Source of the DNA: Bin5 sp965208965
GTDB taxonomy: Bacteria; Chloroflexota; Anaerolineae; Caldilineales; Caldilineaceae
Assembly (NCBI GenBank): GCA_965208965.1
Contig: OZ242384.1
Location: 3,782,001 to 3,846,000 of the forward strand
Direction: 5' to 3'
DNA: 64,000 nucleotides
The translations under genes and the position numbers were made by a program. Shown here piece by piece: positions 38,568 to 47,614 of this stretch (within the stretch, counting starts at the first letter, position 1; each line of letters begins with the position of its first letter). The notes below the pieces were generated by a model that was not told where the DNA came from, ran no database searches, and saw only the letters and a list, made by a program, of their open reading frames with translations.

Positions 38568-38614
38568 GAAACCGTTTCTCTTGCTGAGTTAGTTTATTCC
38601 GTCCCGACGCCAGT

Positions 38615-39487
38615 TCAATAGATCACCTTATTCAAGGGATACTCAATTATTCCGGTGGCGCCAGCACTCTTTAGATCGGGAATCAGGTCGCGAACTATTT
38701 TTTCGTCTATAATTACCTCCAGGGCAACCCAGTCCGGGTCGGTCTGGTTGGTAATCGACGGTGTGTGCAGCGCCGGAAGCTGCTCGGTGATCGCCTCCAG
38801 CGAAGAACGGGGCAGGTTCATCTTGAGGCCGACCTTTGCGCCGGCTTGAAGTGCGCCTTTCAGCAGCATTGCCAGGTTCTCTATCTTCTGCCGCTTCCAA
38901 TCGTCGGCCCATGCGTTATGGTTGGCAATAAGTTTGGTCGTAGATTCGGCGACGGTGTCTACGATACGCAGCCGGTTTGCACGCAGCGACGAGCCGGTCT
39001 CTGTGCCTTCGACAACGGCATCCACGAGAAGCGGCGCCTTGACCTCAGTCGCGCCCCAGGAGTATTCCACTTCTGCCTTAACCGCATGCCTTTCCAGATA
39101 GCGGCGAGTGACCTGCACAAGCTCGGTGGCGATTCGCTTGCCCTCCAGGTCTCTCGGACTGTAAATGTCGGAATCGTCCGGCACGGCCAGCACCCAGCGG
39201 TAGGCCTGGTTCGTGGCTTTGCTGTAGACCAGGTCCTCCACCTCCCGAACTTCTGCCTCGTTCTCCTGCACCCAATCCTTGCCCGTAAGCCCAACGTCGA
39301 GCACACCTCGTTCGACGTAGCGCGCAATCTCCTGAGCGCGAAACATCAGGCAGCCGATTTCCGGGTCGTCAATGTATGGAGCATAAGAACGACCTCGCAC
39401 ATAGACCTGGTAGCCGGCCTTGGCGAACAGTGCAATCGTAGACTCCTGTAGGCTGCCTTTCGGAATTCCGAGTGTCAATCGGCTCAT
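38615..39487 (-). CDS. hisG: ATP phosphoribosyltransferase, long form
   Basis: A 290-residue enzyme for the first step of histidine synthesis (ATP + PRPP to phosphoribosyl-ATP). LGIPKGSLQESTIALFAKAG begins the catalytic domain, DVGLTGKDW and the DTVAESTTKLIAN PRPP site follow, and the ~80-residue C-terminal ACT-like domain marks the HisZ-independent long form with histidine feedback. ATG 39487 follows GAGGACAATA. hisI lies 93 bases upstream on the same strand. Other his genes are not in the window. Confidence 0.95.
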   Translation of the reverse strand: MSRLTLGIPKGSLQESTIALFAKAGYQVYVRGRSYAPYIDDPEIGCLMFRAQEIARYVERGVLDVGLTGKDWVQENEAEVREVEDLVYSKATNQAYRWVLAVPDDSDIYSPRDLEGKRIATELVQVTRRYLERHAVKAEVEYSWGATEVKAPLLVDAVVEGTETGSSLRANRLRIVDTVAESTTKLIANHNAWADDWKRQKIENLAMLLKGALQAGAKVGLKMNLPRSSLEAITEQLPALHTPSITNQTDPDWVALEVIIDEKIVRDLIPDLKSAGATGIIEYPLNKVIY

Positions 39488-39580
39488 TATTGTCCTCGAT
39501 CAGATAATTTGGTTGAAATCATGTCTCTGCGTTGAGCCGACCGCCAGTGTATGGGGCTGCGGCAATTCAATGTCCTGAGA

Positions 39581-39997
39581 TCACACAAAGGTCAGCCGCC
39601 AGGAACGTGCAGACCGACCACCCGGATCATCTTCAGCACTGTCTGCCCGTTCGATTCGGCGATAGTAGCAACCGCTTCTCGCGTTGCCGTCCGCGCCCTT
39701 GGTGTGGCAGGCCCCTGCGCCCAAAGGGCGCACTAGATACAGGAGAGAGTTCTGTTCGCAGTTGACGCGCACGTCTACGAGTTCCAGCTTGTCGCCAGAT
39801 GTCGCGCCCTTGATCCACAGTTCGTTCCGCGAGGTGCTCCAAAAGGCCGCAACTCCTTGCGAGAGTGTGTAGGCCAGCGCTTCATCATTGACATAGGCAA
39901 CGATTAGGACCTCTTTTGTGTCGGAGTCCTGTACTGCAACAGGGATTACGTCGGCTTCTCCCTTGACTATGTCCTGCAGCTTGTTGAAGTCCAGCAT
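39581..39997 (-). CDS. hisI: phosphoribosyl-AMP cyclohydrolase
   Basis: A 138-residue enzyme for the third step of histidine synthesis. Start ATG 39997 has a strong GGAGGAAGGA site; an in-frame ATG at 40060 would add 21 weakly supported residues. The folds IVAYVNDEALAYTL and FWSTSRNELWIKG are typical. The expected metal-binding DCDxD stretch reads N-C-E-Q-N here, while the zinc cysteines (VNC, ACHT, GCYY) are kept. A C-terminal tail of ~20 residues follows. No hisE domain is fused. Confidence 0.88.
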   Translation of the reverse strand: MLDFNKLQDIVKGEADVIPVAVQDSDTKEVLIVAYVNDEALAYTLSQGVAAFWSTSRNELWIKGATSGDKLELVDVRVNCEQNSLLYLVRPLGAGACHTKGADGNARSGCYYRRIERADSAEDDPGGRSARSWRLTFV

Positions 39998-40105
39998 CAG
40001 GGCTGTTCCTTCCTCCAAATCGGCTGTCGAGGATGAAGAGCCCGCGTCAATTCCGTTCATTGGGATTCCATTTCGTTAATTTCAGCACCTTCCAATAGCC
40101 GGGGC

Positions 40106-40510
40106 TCAATCCAGCGCGTTCCCCCAAACTTCCATGTCAACTTCCACGTCTGCGCGGTTAAGAACGTCATCCAATTGAAGGTGGGCGTCGGGCAAGTCTT
40201 CGATTCTCTCAGCTACCAATTCAAGGTCTTCGGGCGTGGCATCGGTCACGTAGGCTTTCTCAAAAATCTTTCGCGGATTCAGCCAATAACCTCCAGCCGC
40301 GAGCCTACCCCACTTTGTAAGGAGATAGAGGATTACATAGTCGCGTCCTCCGCGGCTGGTGTCGACGATGCGCGAGCCGTTTACGCTAATCGGGTATAGA
40401 AACTCGATTCCGGATCTTGTTCGCTCGGCCCGAAAGTAGCGAATTTTGGAGGTGCGGGAAAAACGATAGACCGCCTTGGGAATCAGAGCCCCGCTGGCTG
40501 ATTCTGCCAT
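40106..40510 (-). CDS. uncharacterised protein upstream of hisI
   Basis: A 134-residue protein starting at ATG 40510 with AAAGGAGGGA just before it; seven residues upstream in frame are not needed. Mixed alpha/beta composition with an acidic C-terminal third (EDLELVAERIEDLPDAHLQL). No known motif and no membrane segment. It lies 109 bases before hisI on the same strand and might share its message, but no histidine-related role can be argued. Confidence 0.6.
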   Translation of the reverse strand: MAESASGALIPKAVYRFSRTSKIRYFRAERTRSGIEFLYPISVNGSRIVDTSRGGRDYVILYLLTKWGRLAAGGYWLNPRKIFEKAYVTDATPEDLELVAERIEDLPDAHLQLDDVLNRADVEVDMEVWGNALD

Positions 40511-40879
40511 TTCCCTCCTTTTGCATGCCAAAAGGGCCGGATGCGATTCGCCCTCTAGCCTAGCAGTCTTACCGGTTCTTGTCCAGATATGGGAGCTGTT
40601 GCGATAGGAGGATTCCTTCCCTTAGAAGCCTTTCTCTTCAGAGGGAGCCGGATAGAAAGGAGTAGAGATCCAGTCTAAGTCGAGGCCCCCTGAGCCGGTT
40701 TGTACTCTGAAGTTTGCTTTCGAGGCGTCTGCTCGGACAATGGCGTCAGGATCTCGGTCCCGCAGGTTGTCTCGACGGACGACTCAATCACGTCGGGAAA
40801 CCGGTCGCGGCTGCATCGTTCTCATCCGAATAGTGACCGGGTCTTCCAGGTATCTTGACTCAAGTCGATCGCCGTACTC

Positions 40880-40908
40880 TTGACAACGGCAACCTGCGTT
40901 GTTACCAT
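40880..40908 (+). promoter_or_regulatory. sigma-70-type promoter of the MscS gene
   Basis: TTGACA (40880-40885), 17-base spacer, TACCAT (40903-40908), 180 bases before ATG 41089. A six-base inverted repeat ACAACG/CGTTGT overlaps the spacer. The 578-base gap 40511-41088 otherwise shows nothing I can support. Confidence 0.4.
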
Positions 40909-41088
40909 CGATGACACTTGGCAGATGCAGTCCAAACTTTGCGCAGGGGCAATTCGACGAAAGTGGAACAGGTACCTTGCTACCCGAGAAACAGAGCCGG
41001 GAGCAGGTCGAGTTTTTGAGAGTGGCGGCGACGCTGATCGGGGTCCCCAGAGACGAAAAGAGCGAGCTATCCAGGAGGTAAGATCACG

Positions 41089-41697
41089 ATGTCCGACAGC
41101 ACGAGTCAGCCCACAGCCTTGACATCTACGACAGGGCCGCTGTTCACCACGGTCTTGGCCATCATTGGCCTACTTGCGGTACTCTCTTTCACTTCCAAAT
41201 TGGAAACATATGAGTTATTCGCCTTCCTACTGCCTTACGAGAGCGCCATTTCAGTTGTCGTCGTCGCGATTCTGGGGCATATCGGCGTCCAATCCGGCGC
41301 CAAGTGGGTGTACGCCATTGCCCAGCGGCGAACTTCTGAGGATGTTGCCCGAACTCTGCGGGTAATTGCACGCCTGTTGGGGTACGGGCTGATATTCTCG
41401 TTCCTGGTTTCCGTAGTGACAGACAACGCCGTGGCAGCGTTGACGATGGGCAGTTTTGCAGGTCTGGTCGCCGGCTTTGCCTCCCAGACTGTGATGGGGC
41501 ACACGGTTGCCGGGGTCTTCCTGGCAATATTCAGGCCTGTAAGGCTAGGAGAAAACGTAACCATTGGCAGAGAAACTGGTGAAGTGGCCGATATTACCCT
41601 GATGCACATAGTACTGGACTCAGACGAAAAGCGAGTGCTGATCCCAAGTTCCACCGTGGTCGGCTCAATACTTATCAAGAACAAGCCGAAAGAATGA
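41089..41697 (+). CDS. small MscS-family mechanosensitive channel protein
   Basis: A 202-residue membrane protein. Four hydrophobic segments are followed by the MscS pore-lining helix (MGSFAGLVAGFASQTVMGHTV) and beta domain (PVRLGENVTIGRETGEVADITL, ending VLIPSSTVVGSIL). The large C-terminal alpha/beta cage of E. coli MscS (286 residues) is absent, so this is a shortened form. It opens under membrane tension to release solutes in osmotic downshock. ATG 41089 follows AGGAGGTAAG. Confidence 0.88.
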   Translation: MSDSTSQPTALTSTTGPLFTTVLAIIGLLAVLSFTSKLETYELFAFLLPYESAISVVVVAILGHIGVQSGAKWVYAIAQRRTSEDVARTLRVIARLLGYGLIFSFLVSVVTDNAVAALTMGSFAGLVAGFASQTVMGHTVAGVFLAIFRPVRLGENVTIGRETGEVADITLMHIVLDSDEKRVLIPSSTVVGSILIKNKPKE

Positions 41698-41933
41698 CAG
41701 GGCACAAGCTCCGATGCCTTGCCGGGCAAGTGGAGAAGACAGACAGCTTTCACGCGAGACTTCCTGCCTTTTCCGACAACGCATTCTCGGCCGCCACTCT
41801 CTGAAGCAGTTGGACGAGGGCAAACGGTACAAGAGTTGCCCATTCGAACTGAGTCTTGTCTTTACGCGGCGGCGGTTCTGTGTATCCTGACAGAACGGAC
41901 CCGCCCCTTCGCCTTCAAGAAGGAGTTCTCCCA

Positions 41934-42437
41934 ATGGACATTTCCAAGACGATTTCTTCACAGTTCCAGGCCGCACTGTCGATGATGGAGCAGACCGTCA
42001 GTTTGTGTTCTGATGAGCTGTGGAATGTTTCAGGACAGGACAATCCGTTCTGGCGCGTAGCCTTCCATGCACTCTTCTACGTGGACCTCTATTTGCAGCC
42101 TTCAGAAGAGGAAATGACGTTGTGGGAAAATGCAAGAGATGGCTACCAGTTCCTCGGTCCCACTCCGTGGCCGCCGCACGAGCAGCCTCAGGCAGACCAA
42201 CCCTACAGCCGTGAAGAGATTCTGGCCTATGTCAGTTACTTGCGTGGGTTGGTTGCCAGCACCGTGCCCAAGATCGACCTGAGCGCACCGTCCGGATTCC
42301 ACTGGTTGCCATTCGACAAGCTGGAACTGCAGATCTACAATATTCGTCATCTACAACAGCACGTGGGTGACTTGAGCACAATCCTCTTGACACAAGAGAA
42401 TACAGAAATCAACTGGATCGGAATGGGTGACGGGTAG
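41934..42437 (+). CDS. DinB-like four-helix protein
   Basis: A 167-residue protein of the DinB/YfiT-like fold, start ATG 41934 after AAGGAG. Likely metal histidines are in FWRVAFHALFYVD and NIRHLQQHVG. Family members are metal-dependent and include thiol transferases, and many have no known role. The sequence extends upstream in frame to 41856 without a better start. Confidence 0.75.
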   Translation: MDISKTISSQFQAALSMMEQTVSLCSDELWNVSGQDNPFWRVAFHALFYVDLYLQPSEEEMTLWENARDGYQFLGPTPWPPHEQPQADQPYSREEILAYVSYLRGLVASTVPKIDLSAPSGFHWLPFDKLELQIYNIRHLQQHVGDLSTILLTQENTEINWIGMGDG

Positions 42438-42514
42438 TCGGCTGAGTAGATTGAGGCCCCCACGTCCCCAATTCGAGCCAAGACGGCCAGGACAGCACGA
42501 CACGGAGCGAAACC

Positions 42515-43399
42515 ATGCACCTTTCGATGCACAATTGGATGCGCGCAGAACCTATTGATGTAACTGTTCGGCGACTGGCACGATACGGCTACAAGAGCAT
42601 CGAGATTAGCGGAGAGCCGGACGTCTTCGATACGCAGGATCTGCGCAATCTTCTGACCGAGAACGGGATCGCTTGCTGGGGAGCAGTCTCACTGATGTTC
42701 GAAGGGCGGGATCTGATTCACGCCGATGAATCAGTTCGCGCCTCTTCGATCGGCTATCTCAATGAGTGCATTACGATGGTCAAAGAGCTGGACGGCTATG
42801 AGATGACCGTTGTGCCGTCTCAAGTAGGCAAGGTCGCGCCGATGGACACGCCCGAACAGGAGTGGGCGTGGGCCGTTGAGAGCTTGAAAGAGGTCTATGC
42901 CCATGCGCAAAAGGAAGGCATACGGATTGCGCTGGAGCCTTTGAATCGCTTTGAAACCAACTTTCTCAATCGCGCCGACCAAGCCGTGCTTCTGGCGGAG
43001 GAGGTCGGATCAGACTGTGGTGTCTGCCTCGACACTTTTCACTTGAACATCGAAGAAGCCGATATGATCGAGGCCATCAAGAACAGCAAAGAGCGCCTTG
43101 TCGACTTTCACGTAGCCGACAACAACCGCATGGCCTGCGGTATGGGCGCACTGGACTGGCCTCTGGTAGTGAAGACACTGAAAGAAATCGGATATGACGG
43201 CGCACTGACCGTTGAGTTTGTGGCGCCGCTGGACAGGACGCCCGCCAACCCTTACCAGAATGCGGTGGCGGCCGCGGAGCAGGAATTAACCGCTGAGCAG
43301 CTACAGTTTATCCAGGATCACGGCAGCGGAGTTCTGTCGGAAGAGTTCTACAGCTGGCTTGTCGAGGAGACGGCCAAGACGCTGTTGCCGCTCATTTAG
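42515..43399 (+). CDS. sugar phosphate isomerase/epimerase (xylose isomerase-like TIM barrel)
   Basis: A 294-residue AP endonuclease-2/xylose-isomerase fold. Metal and catalytic residues are visible in IALEPLNRFETNF (Glu), VCLDTFHLNIEEAD (Asp, His), LVDFHVADNNR (His) and ALTVEFV (Glu), as in D-tagatose/D-psicose 3-epimerases. ATG 42515 follows CGGAGCG. It converges on a Gfo/Idh/MocA gene 27 bases away, the pair type often seen in inositol and keto-sugar breakdown. Confidence 0.9.
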   Translation: MHLSMHNWMRAEPIDVTVRRLARYGYKSIEISGEPDVFDTQDLRNLLTENGIACWGAVSLMFEGRDLIHADESVRASSIGYLNECITMVKELDGYEMTVVPSQVGKVAPMDTPEQEWAWAVESLKEVYAHAQKEGIRIALEPLNRFETNFLNRADQAVLLAEEVGSDCGVCLDTFHLNIEEADMIEAIKNSKERLVDFHVADNNRMACGMGALDWPLVVKTLKEIGYDGALTVEFVAPLDRTPANPYQNAVAAAEQELTAEQLQFIQDHGSGVLSEEFYSWLVEETAKTLLPLI

Positions 43400-43426
43400 A
43401 GCTTCCGAATCTCACCTGGGCAGTGG

Positions 43427-44470
43427 CTAGAGAGCAATTCGTCTACCCTCTCGCGCCGAACGATACGCCCCCAGGATCATCTCTACCGACTTGCGCCCTT
43501 CTTCGGCGCTGACATGCTCGTCGCTCAACCCGCGCACATAGTCGATAAACGGTCGCGGCACGCCTGCGATTCGCTCTCCCTGGCTGTCCGGAATCGGGAG
43601 GTGGAACTCCTGCCATTCTGCATCACCTTGGCGGATCATGCGCAGTGGGGCGGCGCCGGGCGGACGGGGCGCTGAGGTTGAGGGGGCATCGCCAAAGTCC
43701 TGAATGATGGTACCTTCCGAGCCGTAAATTTCGGTCGTGTTTACGCCGGCAACGGTCGTGGAGCCGTTGAACAGAGTGCCGATGGCGCCATTTTCAAAGC
43801 GAAAGAGTGCGATTCCGTTGTCGTCGGGGGCAATCCTGGAGACGACGTTGTCGATTTCGGCCATGACCCTTTTGGCCGGGCCGAACGTCCAATAGAACCA
43901 ATCGGCTGCGTGGATGGCGTCGTCGAAGAACATTCCCACATTTGCAACCGGGTCGACGTGCCAACGGGTTGGGCCGGTAAAGAAGCTCTCGTTGTTGAGA
44001 ACACCAATGCAGTGCCTGCGCCGCACTACCGCGATTTCGCCGACCGCGTTGGTGTCTACCAGTTCCTTTATTTTGCGGTTGACCGGGTCCTGGCGCATCT
44101 GGAAGGCGACACTGAACTTCACACCAGTGCGGCGCACAGCCTCGATGATGCGATCACAATCTTCAAGTGTAGTTGCCAGCGGCTTCTGGCAGAGAATCGC
44201 CTTGCCGGCTTCGGCTGCCTGCTCCACGAACTGTGCGTGGCGATTGGTCTCCATCGTTACGACAACCGCATCAATTTCGGGGTCGGCAGTGACGGCTTCG
44301 GAGTCGCTACGATACTCCATACCGAAGCCGGCCGCGGCCTCGCGGCCCCGGTCTTCGTTGTCGTCCCAGCAGGCGACCAGCTCCACGTCGTCGAATTCCA
44401 ACATTTTGCGGCAGTAGGCGTTGCTATGGCCATGGGCGTGACTCAACACGCCGATGCGTACTTTATCCAT
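43427..44470 (-). CDS. Gfo/Idh/MocA family oxidoreductase
   Basis: A 347-residue NAD(P)-dependent oxidoreductase. The N-terminus VRIGVLSHAHGHSNAY replaces the GxGxxG motif with SHAHGH, an unusual first loop, while ILCQKPLATTLEDCD has QKP for the common EKP. The substrate domain is complete. ATG 44470 follows GAGGACTTC. It is the last gene of the minus-strand transport operon starting at 51278, so it probably acts on the imported compound. Confidence 0.88.
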   Translation of the reverse strand: MDKVRIGVLSHAHGHSNAYCRKMLEFDDVELVACWDDNEDRGREAAAGFGMEYRSDSEAVTADPEIDAVVVTMETNRHAQFVEQAAEAGKAILCQKPLATTLEDCDRIIEAVRRTGVKFSVAFQMRQDPVNRKIKELVDTNAVGEIAVVRRRHCIGVLNNESFFTGPTRWHVDPVANVGMFFDDAIHAADWFYWTFGPAKRVMAEIDNVVSRIAPDDNGIALFRFENGAIGTLFNGSTTVAGVNTTEIYGSEGTIIQDFGDAPSTSAPRPPGAAPLRMIRQGDAEWQEFHLPIPDSQGERIAGVPRPFIDYVRGLSDEHVSAEEGRKSVEMILGAYRSAREGRRIAL

Positions 44471-44509
44471 TTGAAGTCCTCGGAATTGTCTTGCGAAAGG
44501 ATAAGGTTA

Positions 44510-45445
44510 CTAGGCTTTCAGACCACCCGCGGTCAGGCCGCGCACATATTGTCTCATGCCGAAGGAAAACAGCACGATTAAGGGAATAGATGCCAGAATG
44601 TAGCCGGCCATCTGAGGGCCGAGATCAGTTACGCCGATCTCGGAGGTGAACTGGGTCAAGGCTACTGCCACCACTTGGCGTTTCGGGCTGGAAATGACGA
44701 CTAGCGGCCACATGAACTGGTTATAGGTTGTGACAAGCCTGACGACGGCTACGGTCACCAGAATCGGGGCGGAAAGAGGCACTGCGATTTGGGCGAAACT
44801 CTGCAGCTCGCTCGCGCCATCAATGCGCGCCGCGTCGAAAAACTCCTCCGGCAAGGTGGCGAAGAAGCTGCGACAGAGCAGAAGCGCAAAGACCTGACCC
44901 CCTGATGTCCAGGGCAAAATGAGCGCCCAATAGGTATTCTCCAGTCCCATGTTGAGTATGAGGACGTAGGCCGGAATGAGCGTCAGAATCGGCGGGATCA
45001 TCAGCAGGGCGAGGATCCCCGTGTAAATCAACTCCTTGCCTGGGAAGCGGTGGCGCGCGAAGACATAACCGCTGAGGCTGGCAAGAACGACGGTCGCAGC
45101 CGTCGAAGTCCCAGACGTGAGAATAGAGTTCAGTACCGCGCGCCAGATGGCAAGCGAGCCCAGCGCGAAGTTTTCCCAGCGATAAGGATCGGGCATGGAC
45201 CAGAAACGGCCGTAGATCTGCCCGTTGTCCTTGAGCGAAAGAACAATCAGATAGACGATTGGGATGAAGGTGACGATCAGAAGGATGAGTAATATCAAAT
45301 AGAGCAGAAACTGCCCCCCGGTCAACCGCAAAATCGCATAGGCAGAGCTGGAGGTAAGTATGGGCTGGTCTGCCGAACCGCTCTCTCCGCGAACGACGAC
45401 CGTCGCTGCCCCTTCTGGCCCTTGACCGTCTCTCACCGTAGCCAT
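44510..45445 (-). CDS. ABC sugar-type permease, MalG-like
   Basis: A permease of the carbohydrate uptake class. ATG 45445 with GAGG six bases upstream is preferred over the in-frame ATG 45457, giving 311 residues. The first ~25 residues are hydrophilic, then six membrane helices. The EAA loop EEFFDAARIDGASELQSFA, which contacts the ATPase, is intact. The C-terminus MRQYVRGLTAGGLKA is typical of MalG relatives. Its start directly follows the stop of the MalF-like gene (one base between them). Confidence 0.93.
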   Translation of the reverse strand: MATVRDGQGPEGAATVVVRGESGSADQPILTSSSAYAILRLTGGQFLLYLILLILLIVTFIPIVYLIVLSLKDNGQIYGRFWSMPDPYRWENFALGSLAIWRAVLNSILTSGTSTAATVVLASLSGYVFARHRFPGKELIYTGILALLMIPPILTLIPAYVLILNMGLENTYWALILPWTSGGQVFALLLCRSFFATLPEEFFDAARIDGASELQSFAQIAVPLSAPILVTVAVVRLVTTYNQFMWPLVVISSPKRQVVAVALTQFTSEIGVTDLGPQMAGYILASIPLIVLFSFGMRQYVRGLTAGGLKA

Positions 45446-45446
45446 G

Positions 45447-47549
45447 TCAGGCCTCATACTCAGTCGAAGAGCTGACGAAGCGCATATTCACAATTGTGCC
45501 TGCCAGAATAATGAAGAACAGTATCATTCCGATTGCTGAGGCAATTCCCATGCGGTCCATGCGCATCGCCTTGTAATAGAGTTCAAGCGCGGGCGTGTAG
45601 GTTGACGCTCCGGGCCCGCCGCCTGTTGTAAGGAAGACGAGTTCAAACGTCTGGACCGCATTTATGAAATTGAGGATGAGGAGGAGTTTGATCTGTCCCA
45701 TAAGCAGAGGCAAGTCGATGCTCCAGAAGCGCCTCCAAGTACTGGCCCCGTCTACGAGACTTGCGTCGATGATTTCGTTTGAGATAGAGATGAGGCCGCC
45801 GTAGAAGATTAACAGAGCGAAGGCGTTGACCCAGGGAACGCCGATAAAGATGATTGAACCGAGGGCAACGCTGGCGTCTCCGTACCATACACGTGTAAGG
45901 TTCTCCAAACCAACCAACTTGAGCGATTCGTTGAGGAGGCCGATGGCGGGATCGTAAATGTTGTTCCAGACAAGAATCTCCACCACGGCAGGCAGCACGA
46001 TCGGCACCACAAAGAGAGTGCGAAACCAGTACTGCGAGAACCGATTGCGCAAGTTAAAGATGAACTCCGCCACCAGAAGCGGCATGGTCATAGTCTTCGC
46101 GACGGAGACGACAACAAGGATTGCCGCATTACGGAAGCCGGAAAGGAAGAATCGATTCTCCATTAGGGAGTAGAAGTTAGACAAACCGACCCATTCAGTG
46201 TGCACGCCAGGACTCCAGTCTGTGAAGGCGTGATAAAGACCGGAAAAAGCGGGATAGTAGTTGAAAGTCAGGAGCAGTGCCAGCGTTGGAAGGATAAGCA
46301 GATAGGAGAGACGGGCACTCCACATCGATTGCAAGACACCTAGGGGCCCGGCTGCACTGCGTTGCCAGACCTGCTGTCCGGCTGCTGTCGTTCGGGCGGC
46401 CCAGACCGCCGCGAGGATGAGCAACGCGATAACGCCGACAACTGCGAAGATCAGTCGCTGTCGTTGTGCTGACGAACGGGCTGCACCGCTAAGTGCCGCG
46501 GCGCGATCGAAAACCCTGGCTGCACCGGAGACGGTCCCAATAGAAAGGCGGTTGCCATCGCCTGCAATGCTGACGCTGAGGACCTCGGACTCCTGTCGAA
46601 ATTGGTGTGTGGGCATGCCGCTTCCGTCCAGCAGATAGGCACTTCCGTCCTCGGAGCCGATCAGGGCGCTGGATCCGTCGGCGGCCAGTGAAACGCTGTT
46701 TACCGATTCCTCGGCCTCAAAACGCCAGATCTCACTACCGTTTGCCCCGTTTAGCAAGACGGCGGAGCCGTCCGAGGTTCCTGCCAGGATACGGGCGCCG
46801 TTGGACGTCACCGAAACAGTTTTCACGCTGTAGTCTAGCCAGGCCTGCAGCAGATCTCTGCCTTCGCGGTTGTAGATTGTTATCAGGCCGTCGTCGGAGC
46901 CCAGGACAACGCGGGCCTTCTCGGCGCTGCCGTAAATGTCGACAGCCCGCACTCCTATGCCTAGCTCCTCCTGCCATAGCAGAGTACCCTCATTGTCGAA
47001 AACGTATACCGACAGGTCATCGGATGTCGCTGCGACAAGTGAACCGTCTGCGGCTACGGCAGCGTTGTTCATTGGCCGTGCCGCCTTGTACTTCCAGAGA
47101 ACATTTTTGTCCGCATCGAGCAGATAGACAAAGCGATCCTCAGAAGCAATGGCGAGCCATTGGCCGTCCGGCGAGATATCCACGCCGAGGATGCTGTTCT
47201 CCGCTTCGAACTTCCACAGCAGTTCGCCCGAGCCGTCGAACAGGCTCAGAGAGTTGTCACGGCTGCCCACAGCAACAAGCGAGCCATCTTCCGATATGGC
47301 AACGGCTTGAACGCGGCTGGCCGAGCCGTGTACCCATAACTGGCCATCAGGGGACTGCGCACTGAGGGGTATGGCAACGACCAACAGAAGGGCTGCAGCC
47401 AGCGCGATCGCGGCAGCAGCCTGCCGGAATTGACCCGCGGCGGTCCTGACGGGCAAACCAGACAAGCCGCTCCCGGGTGAGAGCGGCATGCCTGGTTTGT
47501 TGCGATTAAACCAACTCTTGTTCGACACTCCAGGCGTTGACAAGCCCAT
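45447..47549 (-). CDS. MalF-like ABC permease fused to an N-terminal seven-bladed beta-propeller
   Basis: A 700-residue protein, more than twice the usual MalF-like length. Residues 43-63 are a first membrane anchor. About 80-352 hold seven ~40-residue WD40/PQQ-like repeats, each like SILGVDISPDGQWLAIASED followed by a VYLLD strand and a LLWKF turn. Residues 367-386 are a second anchor, and 414-690 are a complete permease with EAA loop NEIIDASLVDGASTWRRFW. The two anchors place the propeller outside the membrane, near the docking site of the binding protein. Starts at 47549 and 47489 are both possible; neither has a strong ribosome site. Confidence 0.9.
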   Translation of the reverse strand: MGLSTPGVSNKSWFNRNKPGMPLSPGSGLSGLPVRTAAGQFRQAAAAIALAAALLLVVAIPLSAQSPDGQLWVHGSASRVQAVAISEDGSLVAVGSRDNSLSLFDGSGELLWKFEAENSILGVDISPDGQWLAIASEDRFVYLLDADKNVLWKYKAARPMNNAAVAADGSLVAATSDDLSVYVFDNEGTLLWQEELGIGVRAVDIYGSAEKARVVLGSDDGLITIYNREGRDLLQAWLDYSVKTVSVTSNGARILAGTSDGSAVLLNGANGSEIWRFEAEESVNSVSLAADGSSALIGSEDGSAYLLDGSGMPTHQFRQESEVLSVSIAGDGNRLSIGTVSGAARVFDRAAALSGAARSSAQRQRLIFAVVGVIALLILAAVWAARTTAAGQQVWQRSAAGPLGVLQSMWSARLSYLLILPTLALLLTFNYYPAFSGLYHAFTDWSPGVHTEWVGLSNFYSLMENRFFLSGFRNAAILVVVSVAKTMTMPLLVAEFIFNLRNRFSQYWFRTLFVVPIVLPAVVEILVWNNIYDPAIGLLNESLKLVGLENLTRVWYGDASVALGSIIFIGVPWVNAFALLIFYGGLISISNEIIDASLVDGASTWRRFWSIDLPLLMGQIKLLLILNFINAVQTFELVFLTTGGGPGASTYTPALELYYKAMRMDRMGIASAIGMILFFIILAGTIVNMRFVSSSTEYEA

Positions 47550-47614
47550 GTATCACCGTTCGAGGAGGCTGATCAGTCCTCCTCCGGTTTGCGGCAGAGG
47601 TCCAGACCAACCCT

